A stretch of DNA of 64,000 bases, from assembly GCF_038051985.1 (NCBI RefSeq), contig NZ_CP150291.1, forward strand, positions 2,108,001 to 2,172,000. Direction: 5' to 3'. Within the stretch, counting starts at the first letter, position 1, and each line of letters opens with the position of its first letter. Shown piece after piece: positions 26,083-34,483 of this stretch. The position numbers and the translations under genes were made by a program. Source of the stretch: Solibacillus sp. FSL H8-0523 (GTDB taxonomy: Bacteria; Bacillota; Bacilli; Bacillales_A; Planococcaceae). The notes below the pieces were generated by a model that did no database searches, was not told the origin of the DNA, and was given only the letters and a program-made list of their open reading frames with translations.

Positions 26083-26457
26083 ATGTGGAAAATACATAAC
26101 GGACGTCTCATCCAAACCGCCGATGAATCACGCATGCGCTATAAAACGCGTATCAGTGCTGTCATCGTAGAGCAGTTAAAGCAAATGGCACAAGACCATG
26201 ACACGCATATTAGCTATTTACTCGAAAACGGCTATAGTAATCTACTAGAAGCGGGCGTCATTACCTTTAACAAAAAAAATCGACCAAAAGATCGCATCGA
26301 GTTTCGTACAACCTGCGATAAAGAGCTTTTGCAATGCTTAAAGGACTTCGCCAAGGCAAAAGATTTGAATTTAAATGATTGCATTGAAGCCAGCATCGCC
26401 TATATTAACGTAAGTGATGTGAAGCATGCGCATTGGCGTTACCGCATTGAAAGTTAA
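26083..26457 (+). CDS. Small protein with two ribbon-helix-helix-like units (124 aa)
   Basis: Residues about 18-60 (RYKTRISAVIVEQLKQMAQD then HISYLLENGYSNLLEAG) have the strand-helix-helix pattern of ribbon-helix-helix DNA-binding proteins. Residues 75-115 (RIEFRTTCDKELLQCLKDFA then LNLNDCIEASIAYI) repeat it. A fused tandem dimer that binds DNA is inferred, not proven. The ATG at 26083 has GAGGAGG 7 bases upstream; longer frames would run through the terminator hairpin at 25999. An extended -10 element TGCTATAAT lies at 26041-26049. Confidence 0.6.
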   Translation: MWKIHNGRLIQTADESRMRYKTRISAVIVEQLKQMAQDHDTHISYLLENGYSNLLEAGVITFNKKNRPKDRIEFRTTCDKELLQCLKDFAKAKDLNLNDCIEASIAYINVSDVKHAHWRYRIES

Positions 26458-26497
26458 AAAAGCGTGCTACAGTCTTTGGATTGTAGCGCGCTTTTTT
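26456..26497. terminator. Bidirectional terminator after the ribbon-helix-helix-like gene
   Basis: AAAAAAGCGTGCTACA pairs with TGTAGCGCGCTTTTTT with one wobble pair. It also serves the convergent HAD gene. Confidence 0.85.
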
Positions 26498-26560
26498 GAT
26501 GCGTTACAGTACGTTACGCTCTACTTTATGATGATTGTTCCTACTTTATCCTGATCGGGT

Positions 26561-27211
26561 TTACATAGAACCGATGATGTCTTTGATCTGTTCAAAACGG
26601 TCTACTAAATAATCTGCATGCTGTAATTCACTTTCCTGAGCAAAATCAAAGCGAACGCCAATCGAAGTTAGCCCGTTGTCCTTTGCTGCTTTTATATCAG
26701 AGGCGCGGTCACCTACGACAAATCCGCTTGTAATCGCATGTTCTCGTAGCAAATTACCCACAAGCTCAGATTTGTTACCTGAAGGAACTAGGTCAATACT
26801 ATAGACAGCCTTGATCCATCTCTGTAAATCATAATGCTTCATAATCGCTTGTAAGTAAGGGACTTGGCCGTTACTCGCAATATATAGAGGGAAGTAGGTG
26901 GCTAAGTAGTGCAAGGTTTCTTCAACATGCTCATATAACGCACCGCATCCTTGTTCAATTTGATCAATGAGGGCTTGTTGGAAATACGCATTACTTTGCT
27001 GTTGCTGGTATTTTGTATGCTGTGGGCACAATGTTTGCCATACAACGTCTAGCGGAACACCCATAATCGCCCGGTATTGTTCAAGAGGCGTTGCACCTTG
27101 CCAAAGCCTCGATTCACGCAAATGGTCAAATGTTGCTTCTAGTGCGGGTTCTAATATGAGGTTCGTTTGAAAAAGCGTCCCGTCCATATCGAAAATAATG
27201 GCTTTTGTCAT
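26561..27211 (-). CDS. HAD-superfamily hydrolase (phosphatase, Gph/PGMB-like)
   Basis: The N-terminal nucleophile motif is IIFDMDGTLF, with the first Asp as nucleophile. The cap region follows, motif II is YIASNG, motif III is the Lys in SGNKSELV, and motif IV is GFVVGDRASDIKAAKDNG. It has the subfamily I, phosphoglycolate-phosphatase-like layout. The physiological substrate is unknown. The ATG at 27211 is favoured, with AAAGGA upstream; the in-frame ATG at 27223 has no room for a ribosome binding site. Confidence 0.88.
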   Translation of the reverse strand: MTKAIIFDMDGTLFQTNLILEPALEATFDHLRESRLWQGATPLEQYRAIMGVPLDVVWQTLCPQHTKYQQQQSNAYFQQALIDQIEQGCGALYEHVEETLHYLATYFPLYIASNGQVPYLQAIMKHYDLQRWIKAVYSIDLVPSGNKSELVGNLLREHAITSGFVVGDRASDIKAAKDNGLTSIGVRFDFAQESELQHADYLVDRFEQIKDIIGSM

Positions 27212-27363
27212 GAATTTATCCATCCTTTTTTGTTGTTACGGATGAAGACGTTACAGGTTAAATAATGTTGCTTAAATAAGCATAATTTTCTGATTAAATT
27301 GTTACTTTTGGTAGTTTAAATTACAATTGATGAATATTCATAGATTCAAAGGAGACGATGAAC

Positions 27364-27816
27364 ATGTTACAACTAAAACCGATTACAAAGGACAATTGGT
27401 ATGAGGCCGTTAAGCTACAGGTTGCCGACGATCAAAAAAACTTCGTGGCATCGAACGCCGTATCACTGGCACAGTTAAATTTCCTAGAAAATTTTCATGC
27501 ACAGGCAATCTACGCGGATGAAACCATGGTCGGCTTCTCGTTATTTGGGCTTGATGACGAAGACAAAGAATATTGGATTTACCGTTTAATGATTGATGAA
27601 AGGTATCAGGGGAAGGGTTACGGGAAACACTCGGTGGCGCTTATTATTGAAGCGATTCGTGAAATGAAAGAACCGCAGCATCAGGTAATACATATTTCAT
27701 ACGAACCAGAGAATATTGTGGCAAAGCATATTTATGAAAAAGCAGGATTTACAGAGATTGAGGGCTTGTTTAGTGGTGGCGAGCAGATTGCGCGGTATGT
27801 GTTTGTGGGGGAGTAA
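27364..27816 (+). CDS. GNAT N-acetyltransferase (BltD/spermidine acetyltransferase-like)
   Basis: The GNAT fold is shown by IYRLMIDERYQGKGYGKHSV, the acetyl-CoA loop, and HIYEKAGFTEIEG at the end. The N-terminal LKPITKDNWYEAVKLQVADD and FVASNAVSLAQ strongly recall polyamine acetyltransferases such as Bacillus BltD. It probably acetylates a diamine or polyamine with acetyl-CoA. ATG at 27364 has GGAG 9 bases upstream; ATG 27358 is too close to it. It is monocistronic. Confidence 0.85.
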   Translation: MLQLKPITKDNWYEAVKLQVADDQKNFVASNAVSLAQLNFLENFHAQAIYADETMVGFSLFGLDDEDKEYWIYRLMIDERYQGKGYGKHSVALIIEAIREMKEPQHQVIHISYEPENIVAKHIYEKAGFTEIEGLFSGGEQIARYVFVGE

Positions 27817-27848
27817 TAGAAAGATGTTCATTTCAAAATGAAGAGCAT

Positions 27849-27895
27849 AAAAAAACACTTAATTCATTGGTAGCACAATAATTCAAGTGTTTTTT
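27849..27895. terminator. Bidirectional terminator between the acetyltransferase and the 146-aa gene
   Basis: AAAAAACACTT (to 27860) pairs with AAGTGTTTTTT (27885-27895); the loop is long (about 24 bases). Confidence 0.65.
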
Positions 27896-27931
27896 AGAGC
27901 TCGTTTATGTGCAATGAATTAATAAAACGCT

Positions 27932-28372
27932 TCAATCCCCATACCGATTTTTCTTATCCATCCAGTCGTTTACTTCTCGCCATTTCATCTTTTTAGCTGA
28001 AATCCAATTGCTACAGGCGTCAGGATTTTCTATAGGATGCCAATTGTAGTCATCCGCCCAATAAAAAGTATCTTCGAGCTTAATTATAATTGCATCTCGG
28101 ATGATGGAATCGTAATTTTCTGGACTCGGAATAATTTGAATACCCGTTACACCTTCAAAAAATAGTTCAATTGCACATGGATTCGCATATTGACGCTGAA
28201 ATAGCAGCTTAACGTTTGTATCTAATTCTCCTGGCACTACCATGGACAAGTCTTCATTTACATAAGTTCCTGTCCACATATGCATCTCCCTTAAACAGCC
28301 ATCATGAAAATAACCAAAATGCTCGAGTAAATACGCTATATCTGATTGCTGATTTATTTCATTCCAATTCAT
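27932..28372 (-). CDS. Hypothetical protein (146 aa)
   Basis: This soluble acidic protein begins with a helical part (INQQSDIAYLLEHFGYFHDG) followed by beta-rich segments and a Trp-rich C-terminus. The layout FHDGCLREMHMW is seen in uncharacterised Firmicute proteins, but I cannot assign a function. The start ATG has GGGAGGT 6 bases upstream. It lies 14 bases after the DUF5694-like gene on the same strand, so the two are probably co-transcribed. Confidence 0.55.
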   Translation of the reverse strand: MNWNEINQQSDIAYLLEHFGYFHDGCLREMHMWTGTYVNEDLSMVVPGELDTNVKLLFQRQYANPCAIELFFEGVTGIQIIPSPENYDSIIRDAIIIKLEDTFYWADDYNWHPIENPDACSNWISAKKMKWREVNDWMDKKNRYGD

Positions 28373-28386
28373 ATCTAGACCTCCCT

Positions 28387-29121
28387 TTACTTAGTAATAA
28401 CTGGGTTTAAAGCTAAGAAGTCCGCGAAATTGGTCACTTTAAATGATTCATATTCTTGTAATTGCTGTTTGACCAAATAATTATGTCCAGAACCAATTAA
28501 AATAACAGCTCGTTTAGATTCTGGGGTTAAAGCTTTACAAATGTTTCGGGCAATTTTTAGATTGCGGTAATACCAATAGTTGACCGTCCAATTAAATGCT
28601 TGCTCATCGCTAAGCTGCATAAGCTGTAAATAGATATTATGATTCGCTTGGTTAAATTCATCGGTATTTATTTTCTCGTAAAGTTCGATTAATGAGCCAT
28701 TGCGTAATGCGGTTGTCATTATTTCAAATTGATTATTTGCTACTTTCATTATTTCACTAAACTCAGCTGCACATGGTCCAGCCGCTACATCATCTAAACT
28801 TGCTAGCCCAGGAATATTTTCATTCCAATCTACCGCATAAACAGTGGGGTGCTTAAGCTTTTTTGCTAATTGGAAAGCAATTTGATAAATTTCGTTTTGC
28901 TTAAAGGGATCTGAAGCATCTTCAGCTATGTACAGCTTCGTTAATTGATCTTGCATAGAGAAAGGATACTCTACAAAAATTTGATCAGGCGCATACTGTG
29001 CCAGCGTTTCAATCAACTTTTCAATGTCTTGTTGTTTAATGAGACGCTTATCTTCGTCTGTAAATGACACGACATCCTGCGTTTCACCAAAGTGTATTGT
29101 TCCAACTAGTAAAAATTCCAT
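28387..29121 (-). CDS. TraB/ChaN-like protein (DUF5694 type)
   Basis: The protein starts with FLLVGTIHFGE and has IFVEYPFSM in the middle and a late AVILIGSGHNYLVKQQL motif. GTIHF, an acidic residue, and GSGH are the hallmark residues of TraB/ChaN-like (EreA/tiki) hydrolase folds, as in DUF5694 proteins. Putative metal-dependent hydrolase activity is inference. ATG at 29121 has AGGAGGG 8 bases upstream; the frame extends further but would overlap a separate small gene (29169-29258). Confidence 0.7.
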   Translation of the reverse strand: MEFLLVGTIHFGETQDVVSFTDEDKRLIKQQDIEKLIETLAQYAPDQIFVEYPFSMQDQLTKLYIAEDASDPFKQNEIYQIAFQLAKKLKHPTVYAVDWNENIPGLASLDDVAAGPCAAEFSEIMKVANNQFEIMTTALRNGSLIELYEKINTDEFNQANHNIYLQLMQLSDEQAFNWTVNYWYYRNLKIARNICKALTPESKRAVILIGSGHNYLVKQQLQEYESFKVTNFADFLALNPVITK

Positions 29122-29168
29122 TTGATAATCCCTCCTATATTTATATTCCTCAAACAAAATATTTTTTC

Positions 29169-29258
29169 TTAGAAGACAATAGCCCATAACCACTTAAGTC
29201 CATCCCATAAAGCTAATGCTAGTATTACTGCTAATATACCCTTTAGAATATCTTTCAT
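29169..29258 (-). CDS. 29-aa single-helix membrane peptide
   Basis: A 30-codon gene (start ATG at 29258) with GGAGGG 5 bases upstream. The product starts MKDILKGILAVILALALW, then DGLKWLWAIVF: one hydrophobic helix with Trp at the end. It precedes the DUF5694-like gene on the same strand by 47 bases and is likely the first gene of that unit. No toxin family was matched. The strong ribosome binding site is the main support. Confidence 0.55.
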   Translation of the reverse strand: MKDILKGILAVILALALWDGLKWLWAIVF

Positions 29259-29380
29259 ATAATCCCTCCAATAAATGTAATTTAATATAGTTACGAACGA
29301 GTGAGAATAAAGTTTCATTATAATTTTCCTGAAAATGTTATAGTTACATATAATTATTGAAATATAAATGGGGGCATTCG

Positions 29381-30130
29381 ATGTCTACGAAAGAATTTAG
29401 CGATAATTTATCCAAATATGCTGATCCACATGAATATGACGAAACGTATAAGGGCTATACAGCGGATTTAGAATTTATTAAAGCTCATTTAGCTGGGAAT
29501 CACCAATCCATTATTGAACTTGCTTGTGGAACAGGACGACTAGCAATCCCTTTAGCTAAGCAGGGACATATCGTATATGGTGTTGATATCGATTCTGGCA
29601 TGCTTAACTATGCACAAGAAAAGGCTGATTCTGAGGGGCTTAACGTGCATTTAAGCGTTCAAGATTGCACAAGGTTAAATTTGCCGATTCAATCAAACTT
29701 TATTTATATGACCGGCAACTCGTTTCAACATTTCCTTACAAATAAGAGTCAAGATGCACTTTTTGAATCAGTGAAGCAGTATTTAAACCCAAATGGAGAC
29801 TTTATTTTTGATACAAGAAATCCAATTTTGTCTGAACTTATGAATAGTGAAGTGTATGATGAAGTGCTTGTGAAAAATGGGGAGGTGTTTAATGTTACCA
29901 ATAGAGAAGAGTATAATCCTTTGACGCAACTATTAACTTGTACCTCTACCTATAGTTCTTCAAACACTACATATAAGGATAGCATTCAACTGCGTTATAC
30001 TTATCCGTTAGAGCTTCAGCGACTATTGAATCAACATGGATTTGACCTTGTTCATCTATATGGTTCCTGGAATAAAGAGCCCTTTGCTGCAGATAGTGTG
30101 TCCATGGTCGTTCATGCGCGGTTAAAGTAA
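29381..30130 (+). CDS. Class I SAM-dependent methyltransferase
   Basis: Motif I is IIELACGTGRLAIPLAKQG and motif II is VYGVDIDSGMLNYAQEKA; a post-motif GNSFQHF and the later beta strands complete a Rossmann-type methyltransferase of 249 residues. The substrate is unknown. ATG at 29381 has GGGGG 6 bases upstream. A terminator follows about 145 bases downstream. Confidence 0.88.
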   Translation: MSTKEFSDNLSKYADPHEYDETYKGYTADLEFIKAHLAGNHQSIIELACGTGRLAIPLAKQGHIVYGVDIDSGMLNYAQEKADSEGLNVHLSVQDCTRLNLPIQSNFIYMTGNSFQHFLTNKSQDALFESVKQYLNPNGDFIFDTRNPILSELMNSEVYDEVLVKNGEVFNVTNREEYNPLTQLLTCTSTYSSSNTTYKDSIQLRYTYPLELQRLLNQHGFDLVHLYGSWNKEPFAADSVSMVVHARLK

Positions 30131-30242
30131 AGATATTCAACTAAATGTATGAAGAGCTAAGCATAAACAGCCCTTCATTTTGAATATACTATAAGTAATT
30201 CATTGACTTATGCCATTTAAAGGCATACAATGAAGGCAGTTA

Positions 30243-30262
30243 GATTCTTGTCGTGAAGAATC
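30243..30262. repeat. Small hairpin and degenerate copy of the 46-aa gene start
   Basis: GATTCTT and AAGAATC form a 7-base stem. TTCTTGTCGTGA in this hairpin recurs exactly inside the first codons of the small minus-strand gene at 30364-30504. In both copies it is followed by GCATGYAGTGCA, so the stretch at about 30245-30275 looks like a decayed duplicate of that gene start. Confidence 0.45.
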
Positions 30263-30273
30263 GCATGTAGTGC

Positions 30274-30307
30274 AACGTCTGGTTTGGTCACCAGGCGTTT
30301 TTTATTT
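30274..30307 (+). terminator. Terminator downstream of the methyltransferase gene
   Basis: AACGTCTGG pairs with CCAGGCGTT (one wobble) around an 8-base loop and is followed by TTTTTT. Confidence 0.8.
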
Positions 30308-30316
30308 GCCTTAAAT

Positions 30317-30358
30317 AAAAAGAGACGCTGATTCTTGTTCGAATCAACGTCTCTTTTT
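30317..30358 (-). terminator. Terminator of the 46-aa protein gene
   Basis: AAAAAGAGACG pairs with CGTCTCTTTTT and TGATTC with GAATCA inside it, around a 6-base loop. It begins 5 bases beyond the stop of the minus-strand gene. Confidence 0.85.
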
Positions 30359-30363
30359 ATGTT

Positions 30364-30504
30364 TTACAACATCATACGAAAGAATCGATACAATGTATCA
30401 AATAAACGGAATAGATCCGTTGCATATCGAAAGATGGTCAGTCCTTCTCCACGCTTTTTCTCTCGCTCAGCCTGTACTCTTTCTTGTCGTGATAACTTAG
30501 GCAT
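30364..30504 (-). CDS. 46-aa basic small protein
   Basis: The gene has an excellent ribosome binding site (AAAGGAGGTG, 6 bases before ATG) and its own terminator. The product starts MPKLSRQERVQAEREKKRGE and ends in an amphipathic Phe/Arg-rich segment (FRLFDTLYRFFRMML). The basic, coiled N-terminus and aromatic C-terminus suggest membrane-surface or nucleic-acid association; this is inference and no family is recognised. Regulatory and terminator signals make it more credible than its length alone. Confidence 0.65.
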   Translation of the reverse strand: MPKLSRQERVQAEREKKRGEGLTIFRYATDLFRLFDTLYRFFRMML

Positions 30505-30781
30505 GCAGTGCACCTCCTTTCGAAAAAGGAGTCAGCTGTGATGCTGCTATAGTATTGTAGCATGGAAGTTACTAAATAGAGGGGCAATACTCAAAATAAA
30601 GGGAATTGCATATTAAAGTTAGTGAAAAAATAAATAACCCCAAGTTCCTAAACAGTTGTTTGAGAACTTGGGGTTATTTAACGTTTCTAGTAATTCTAGT
30701 ATAGCATTTTACGCCAAATATTAACAGACTTGTATCGAGTCTCATAACGGCTTAATCTTAGTATATAGAGGGGGCGTTACG
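30505..30781. other. Intergenic region with a long hairpin
   Basis: The stretch between the 46-aa gene and grpB holds the minus-strand promoter of the former, a 16-base-stem hairpin (30632-30679), and the grpB ribosome binding site GAGGGGG. No coding frame is supported. Confidence 0.5.
30632..30679. repeat. 16-bp inverted repeat hairpin without an adjacent gene end
   Basis: AAATAACCCCAAGTTC (30632-30647) pairs perfectly with GAACTTGGGGTTATTT (30664-30679) around 16 bases. No T-run follows on either strand beyond TTTA, and no gene ends nearby, so it may be a regulatory hairpin or a relic. Confidence 0.6.
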
Positions 30782-31315
30782 ATGAAGCTTGGTGTATCGA
30801 AAGACGAAGTCATACTTGTACCATTTGATCCACAATGGAAAACAGAATTTCTAAGGATGCAGGATAGTCTTGTACACAATACGTCAATACAGCCACATCA
30901 AATCGAGCATATTGGCAGTACGTCCATTGAAGGCATTCAGGCAAAACCGATTATTGATATAGTAGTAGGTGTAGAAAGCCTCATATTACTAGATAAAGAA
31001 TTTTTTAAAGCATTGAAAAAGGTAGGCTTTTACCGGCTGCAAGTGGAGCGACCTAACGAAATTGTCTGTGCAAAATTTACAAATGCATCGTTTGAAACAA
31101 AAACACATTTTATGCATATTGTTGAAATCCATCAAGAAAAATGGCGGCAAATGCTGTTTTTTAGAGATTATTTAAATGCACATGAAGAGACGAAGCGCGA
31201 ATATGAAAGCATCAAGCATTCCTTTTTCAAAAGCGATTTACAAGGAATTCAAGCATATACGGACTATAAAGAACAATTTGTTCAGTCCATCTTTTCTAAA
31301 TTGGAGGATCAATAA
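30782..31315 (+). CDS. GrpB family protein (UPF0157, nucleotidyltransferase-like)
   Basis: Typical GrpB features are present: VPFDPQWKTEF at the start, IEHIGSTSIEGIQAKPIIDI with the GS and D-x-D-like nucleotidyltransferase core, and the later RDYLNAHEETKREYESIK. The family has a minimal nucleotidyltransferase fold, with unknown substrates; some members are fused to CoA-biosynthesis enzymes. The stop overlaps the start of the cupin gene (TAATG), so the two are coupled. The ribosome binding site is GAGGGGG. Confidence 0.85.
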   Translation: MKLGVSKDEVILVPFDPQWKTEFLRMQDSLVHNTSIQPHQIEHIGSTSIEGIQAKPIIDIVVGVESLILLDKEFFKALKKVGFYRLQVERPNEIVCAKFTNASFETKTHFMHIVEIHQEKWRQMLFFRDYLNAHEETKREYESIKHSFFKSDLQGIQAYTDYKEQFVQSIFSKLEDQ

Positions 31316-31677
31316 TGGAATTTTTTAGTTTCGCAAAAGAACACGGCCGTACAGTTACTCATTATGATTCAAATTTCACATTATCTCGTTTAGCAATAAC
31401 GGAAAGCCGTACTGTAATCAGCTACATGTACTTAGAGGAAAATGGACTGATCGGTTATCACATGGCACCGGTTAACCAAATTTTATATGTTGTGCAAGGA
31501 GAAGGTTTGGTATGTGGGGAAAATAAGGAACACAAACGCATTCAAGCTGGGGAAGCTGTCTTTTGGACGAAGGGAGAATGGCATGAAACAAAGACTGAAA
31601 GAGGCTTGACGGCCATTGTAATCGAAGGAGAAACGTTAAATCCTGAACTACTTGCTAATATAAATGCGCGGAAATAA
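31315..31677 (+). CDS. Small cupin-domain protein
   Basis: This 120-residue protein is one beta-barrel. It has GYHMAPVNQILYVVQGEGLV and later RIQAGEAVFWTKGEWHETKT, which fit the two cupin motifs with His and Glu/His positions for a metal. The function is open. It is translationally coupled to grpB. Confidence 0.75.
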   Translation: MEFFSFAKEHGRTVTHYDSNFTLSRLAITESRTVISYMYLEENGLIGYHMAPVNQILYVVQGEGLVCGENKEHKRIQAGEAVFWTKGEWHETKTERGLTAIVIEGETLNPELLANINARK

Positions 31678-31770
31678 TAGATAGGGACTCATCTAATAGG
31701 ATTCAAGCTAAAATCCTTACTATTTTTTATTTTGATTAATCCCATTTTTTATGTAAAAAGGAGCAGTAAA

Positions 31771-32262
31771 ATGACCTTATATTCCGTTCTAGTAGCTGAA
31801 CAACCTCTACCAACGATTGATTGTAGAGGCATTGAAGAGCTTACCGTAAAAGAAATGAAATTACTTTATCCAGCAGTTACCGATCAAGTTTGGTATTCGC
31901 TACCTGATGAGACGCTTCTCGTACATGCTGCGGATGAATCAGCATTTGGCCAGCTCCATATTTTTGAGTGGACGGATCCACCAACTGATTTGGCCGATTA
32001 TCACCAGAAGCCTTATGTCTACGGCATTGAAGGGAATTGGCACGCGGCGTTTATGAATGATTTGCTCGTTTATATGAAAAAGTCCATAGAGCCCGCGCAT
32101 CATGCGGAGCTCATTCGTTATTGGGTAGAGGACGGCGCTAAGCTTAAGAAACGAACACTTTCGATCAATACCCTTGAACTTCATCATCTAGAAAAGTTAG
32201 CAACTGAGCATGCCGTACGTGTTGTGTTTACAGATGGCGCGGAACATCACGAAAAGAAATGA
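31771..32262 (+). CDS. Hypothetical protein (163 aa)
   Basis: This soluble acidic protein is not assigned to a family. It contains several Trp and His residues in segments such as IFEWTDPPTDLADY and GIEGNWHAAFMNDLL, and a helical C-terminal part. ATG at 31771 has AAAGGAG 8 bases upstream. It is followed 10 bases later by a small membrane-protein gene, so both are probably one transcript. Confidence 0.6.
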   Translation: MTLYSVLVAEQPLPTIDCRGIEELTVKEMKLLYPAVTDQVWYSLPDETLLVHAADESAFGQLHIFEWTDPPTDLADYHQKPYVYGIEGNWHAAFMNDLLVYMKKSIEPAHHAELIRYWVEDGAKLKKRTLSINTLELHHLEKLATEHAVRVVFTDGAEHHEKK

Positions 32263-32272
32263 GGGAAATCAC

Positions 32273-32467
32273 TTGAAATCAATTGGTATTGGGTTTGGTA
32301 CATTCTTAATAGGAATCATTCTATGTATGGTACTAGCCGTTGTTTTTAGTTCCGGGGCACCAGACATCGGAAGTTCTTATTTAGGCTTCATCGGCTTCTC
32401 AGCACTATATTTAGCCGGAGTAATAGCTTCATGTACATATATAATCCTTAAACACTTACGTAAATAG
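32273..32467 (+). CDS. Small membrane protein with two helices (64 aa)
   Basis: TTG at 32273 with GAGGGAAA about 6 bases upstream begins a product with helices IGFGTFLIGIILCMVLAVVF and YLGFIGFSALYLAGVIASCT, then a basic tail. The function is unknown. It is the second gene of a unit with the 163-aa protein and is followed by a hairpin. Confidence 0.6.
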   Translation: MKSIGIGFGTFLIGIILCMVLAVVFSSGAPDIGSSYLGFIGFSALYLAGVIASCTYIILKHLRK

Positions 32468-32507
32468 GAAAAATTGATGCGCGGCGTTTTTTAGCCTTCA
32501 AAGCAAA

Positions 32508-32545
32508 AGAGCCACTGATTTATTAGAATCAGTGGCTCTCATTTA
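32508..32545 (+). terminator. Hairpin terminator after the 64-aa membrane protein gene
   Basis: AGAGCCACTGATT pairs perfectly with AATCAGTGGCTCT around 6 bases; the following CATTTATTTAT is only moderately T-rich. Confidence 0.7.
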
Positions 32546-32737
32546 TTTATACATCCTCATGCGCGGAATTAACTCAGTATACCAAATAATCATCTATTTT
32601 GCGGCATTTACAAATTCAGACATGCCTCTATCTACATCCTATCAAAAACAGAATTATAAGTCTATTTCTTTTTTCGCCTGCGTGTCATAATAAAGATGCG
32701 CAAATCTTTCATAACGTTATGATGAATCGAGGAAACA

Positions 32738-33478
32738 ATGAAACAAAATATTTATGACAACCCTGAATTTTTTCAAAAGTACAAGGCAATACGTGAGCGA
32801 GCAAATAATTATAATAATTTACTTGAACAGCCAAACTTTTTACGATTAATGCCGGATGTAAGGGACAAAATGGTATTAGATATCGGCTGTGGTATGGGCG
32901 ACTTTGCGGCAAACTGTATAGAAAAGGGTGCTGCACAAGTAAAAGGGATTGATATTTCAAAAAATATGATTGATCTAGCAAAATCAAAGAATGTTCATCA
33001 TCAGTTGCAATTTCAAAACATTGCTTTTGAAGATTTACAGCTTGCTGATGGTTCCGTTGATGTTATCTGCAGTTCCTTAGTATTTCATTATATCGCTGAT
33101 TTTGCAGCACTTGTGAACAAGATCGGTCACGTATTAGCTCCAGATGGCATTTTGCTGTTTTCAATTGAGCACCCAATAGTAACGGCGAATAAAGGGCATG
33201 CAGACTGGATTTTAGATGAGCACGGACAAATCTTACATTACGCACTGGATCGCTACCAGCAAGAAGGGAAACGTACCCAAAGCTGGTTAGTAGATGACGT
33301 TATCACGTATCATCGCACAGTATCAACGATTATTAATACATTGATTGCGAATCATATACAAATCGAACAAATTGTAGAGCCAGTACCAACGGATGAAGCA
33401 GTGCAGCTGTATCCAACACTAAAAAAACAAATGAAATGCCCAGCATTTTTAATTGTGAAGGGTAGGAAAATGATTTAA
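32738..33478 (+). CDS. Class I SAM-dependent methyltransferase (UbiE/BioC-like)
   Basis: Motif I is MVLDIGCGMGDFAANCIEKG, followed by VKGIDISKNMIDLAK and the DVICSSLVFHYIADF segment. This is a Methyltransf_11-type enzyme of 246 residues. Small-molecule methylation is likely; the substrate is unknown. The start ATG has GAGGAAAC upstream. It is monocistronic. Confidence 0.88.
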   Translation: MKQNIYDNPEFFQKYKAIRERANNYNNLLEQPNFLRLMPDVRDKMVLDIGCGMGDFAANCIEKGAAQVKGIDISKNMIDLAKSKNVHHQLQFQNIAFEDLQLADGSVDVICSSLVFHYIADFAALVNKIGHVLAPDGILLFSIEHPIVTANKGHADWILDEHGQILHYALDRYQQEGKRTQSWLVDDVITYHRTVSTIINTLIANHIQIEQIVEPVPTDEAVQLYPTLKKQMKCPAFLIVKGRKMI

Positions 33479-33595
33479 ATACAAGTGCTGGGTAAAATGC
33501 GATTCATAACTTCAATATATTGTTAAATATTCACAATTGAGTCATCAAAAAAATCGATACTGCCTTATAATATTAACTAAAGGGGGCATGAACAT

Positions 33596-34420
33596 ATGCA
33601 TTCAAAATTACAGGCAGTGGTAGATACTATGGAGTTATATCAAGCAACATTTCCGGAGGACGCTTGTATTGTTGTCACTGATACCGATGAGCTAGTTGGT
33701 TATCGTCCGGGGAAGACAATTGATCTAAAGTTACAGCTTGGCATAAAGGCATCGAATTTCCATGGAACGGTGACGGAGCGCGCACTATCACAGAAACGTT
33801 TTTTTAGAGAAGAAAAAGGACCGGAGCAGTTTGGCTTCGCATACATATCAACCGCACAACCCATTTTTGATGGATCCCAGTTGATTGGTGTCCTTAGCGT
33901 CATTATTTCTAATGAAAAAATCGGCTCGATGCGACAACTTGCAACCGATTTATCGAGTGCTGTAGAAGAAATGACCGCAACGAATGAGGAACTAACTGTC
34001 GCAAGTATGGACGTAGCAAATCGCTTAGACGGGCCTGTATCATCTGCGGAAACAATGTCGGATGATATTAAGGAAATTAATCACATCGTTGAGCTGGTGA
34101 AAGGCATTGCCACAAAATCACAAATTTTAGGACTCAATGCATCGATTGAAGCAGCACGTTCAGGTGAGCATGGTAAAGGCTTTGCTGTAGTTGCCAAGGA
34201 AATTCAAAAAATGGCACAAGGCAGCAACGAAAGCGCAGATAAAATTGCGATTCAATTAAGTAAAGTCCGCAGTTCAATTGAGACGGTAAACGGAACTTCC
34301 GGACAAATTGCTGAATTCACAGAACGCTTCGCTACAAGCATGCAAGAGCTAGGCCATGCGTATAGTAACGTGAATCAAACAGCCGAGAAGCTTTTGGAGA
34401 TTAGTGAGGTCAATGGGTAA
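33596..34420 (+). CDS. Soluble methyl-accepting chemotaxis protein (YfmS-like)
   Basis: There is no membrane helix. The N-terminal 110 residues form a sensor domain (ACIVVTDTDELVGYRPGKTI), and residues about 115-270 form a short signalling domain with the tip KSQILGLNASIEAARSGEHG then KGFAVVAKEIQKMAQGS. The length and layout match the soluble Bacillus receptor YfmS (286 residues). It would signal to CheA from the cytoplasm. The start ATG has AAAGGGGGC upstream. It is a single gene with a terminator at 34484. Confidence 0.85.
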   Translation: MHSKLQAVVDTMELYQATFPEDACIVVTDTDELVGYRPGKTIDLKLQLGIKASNFHGTVTERALSQKRFFREEKGPEQFGFAYISTAQPIFDGSQLIGVLSVIISNEKIGSMRQLATDLSSAVEEMTATNEELTVASMDVANRLDGPVSSAETMSDDIKEINHIVELVKGIATKSQILGLNASIEAARSGEHGKGFAVVAKEIQKMAQGSNESADKIAIQLSKVRSSIETVNGTSGQIAEFTERFATSMQELGHAYSNVNQTAEKLLEISEVNG

Positions 34421-34483
34421 GGGAAGATTATATACAACAAGTCAGCTTCTATGAATCAGAGCTATTGCTGATCGAGTAGAGAG

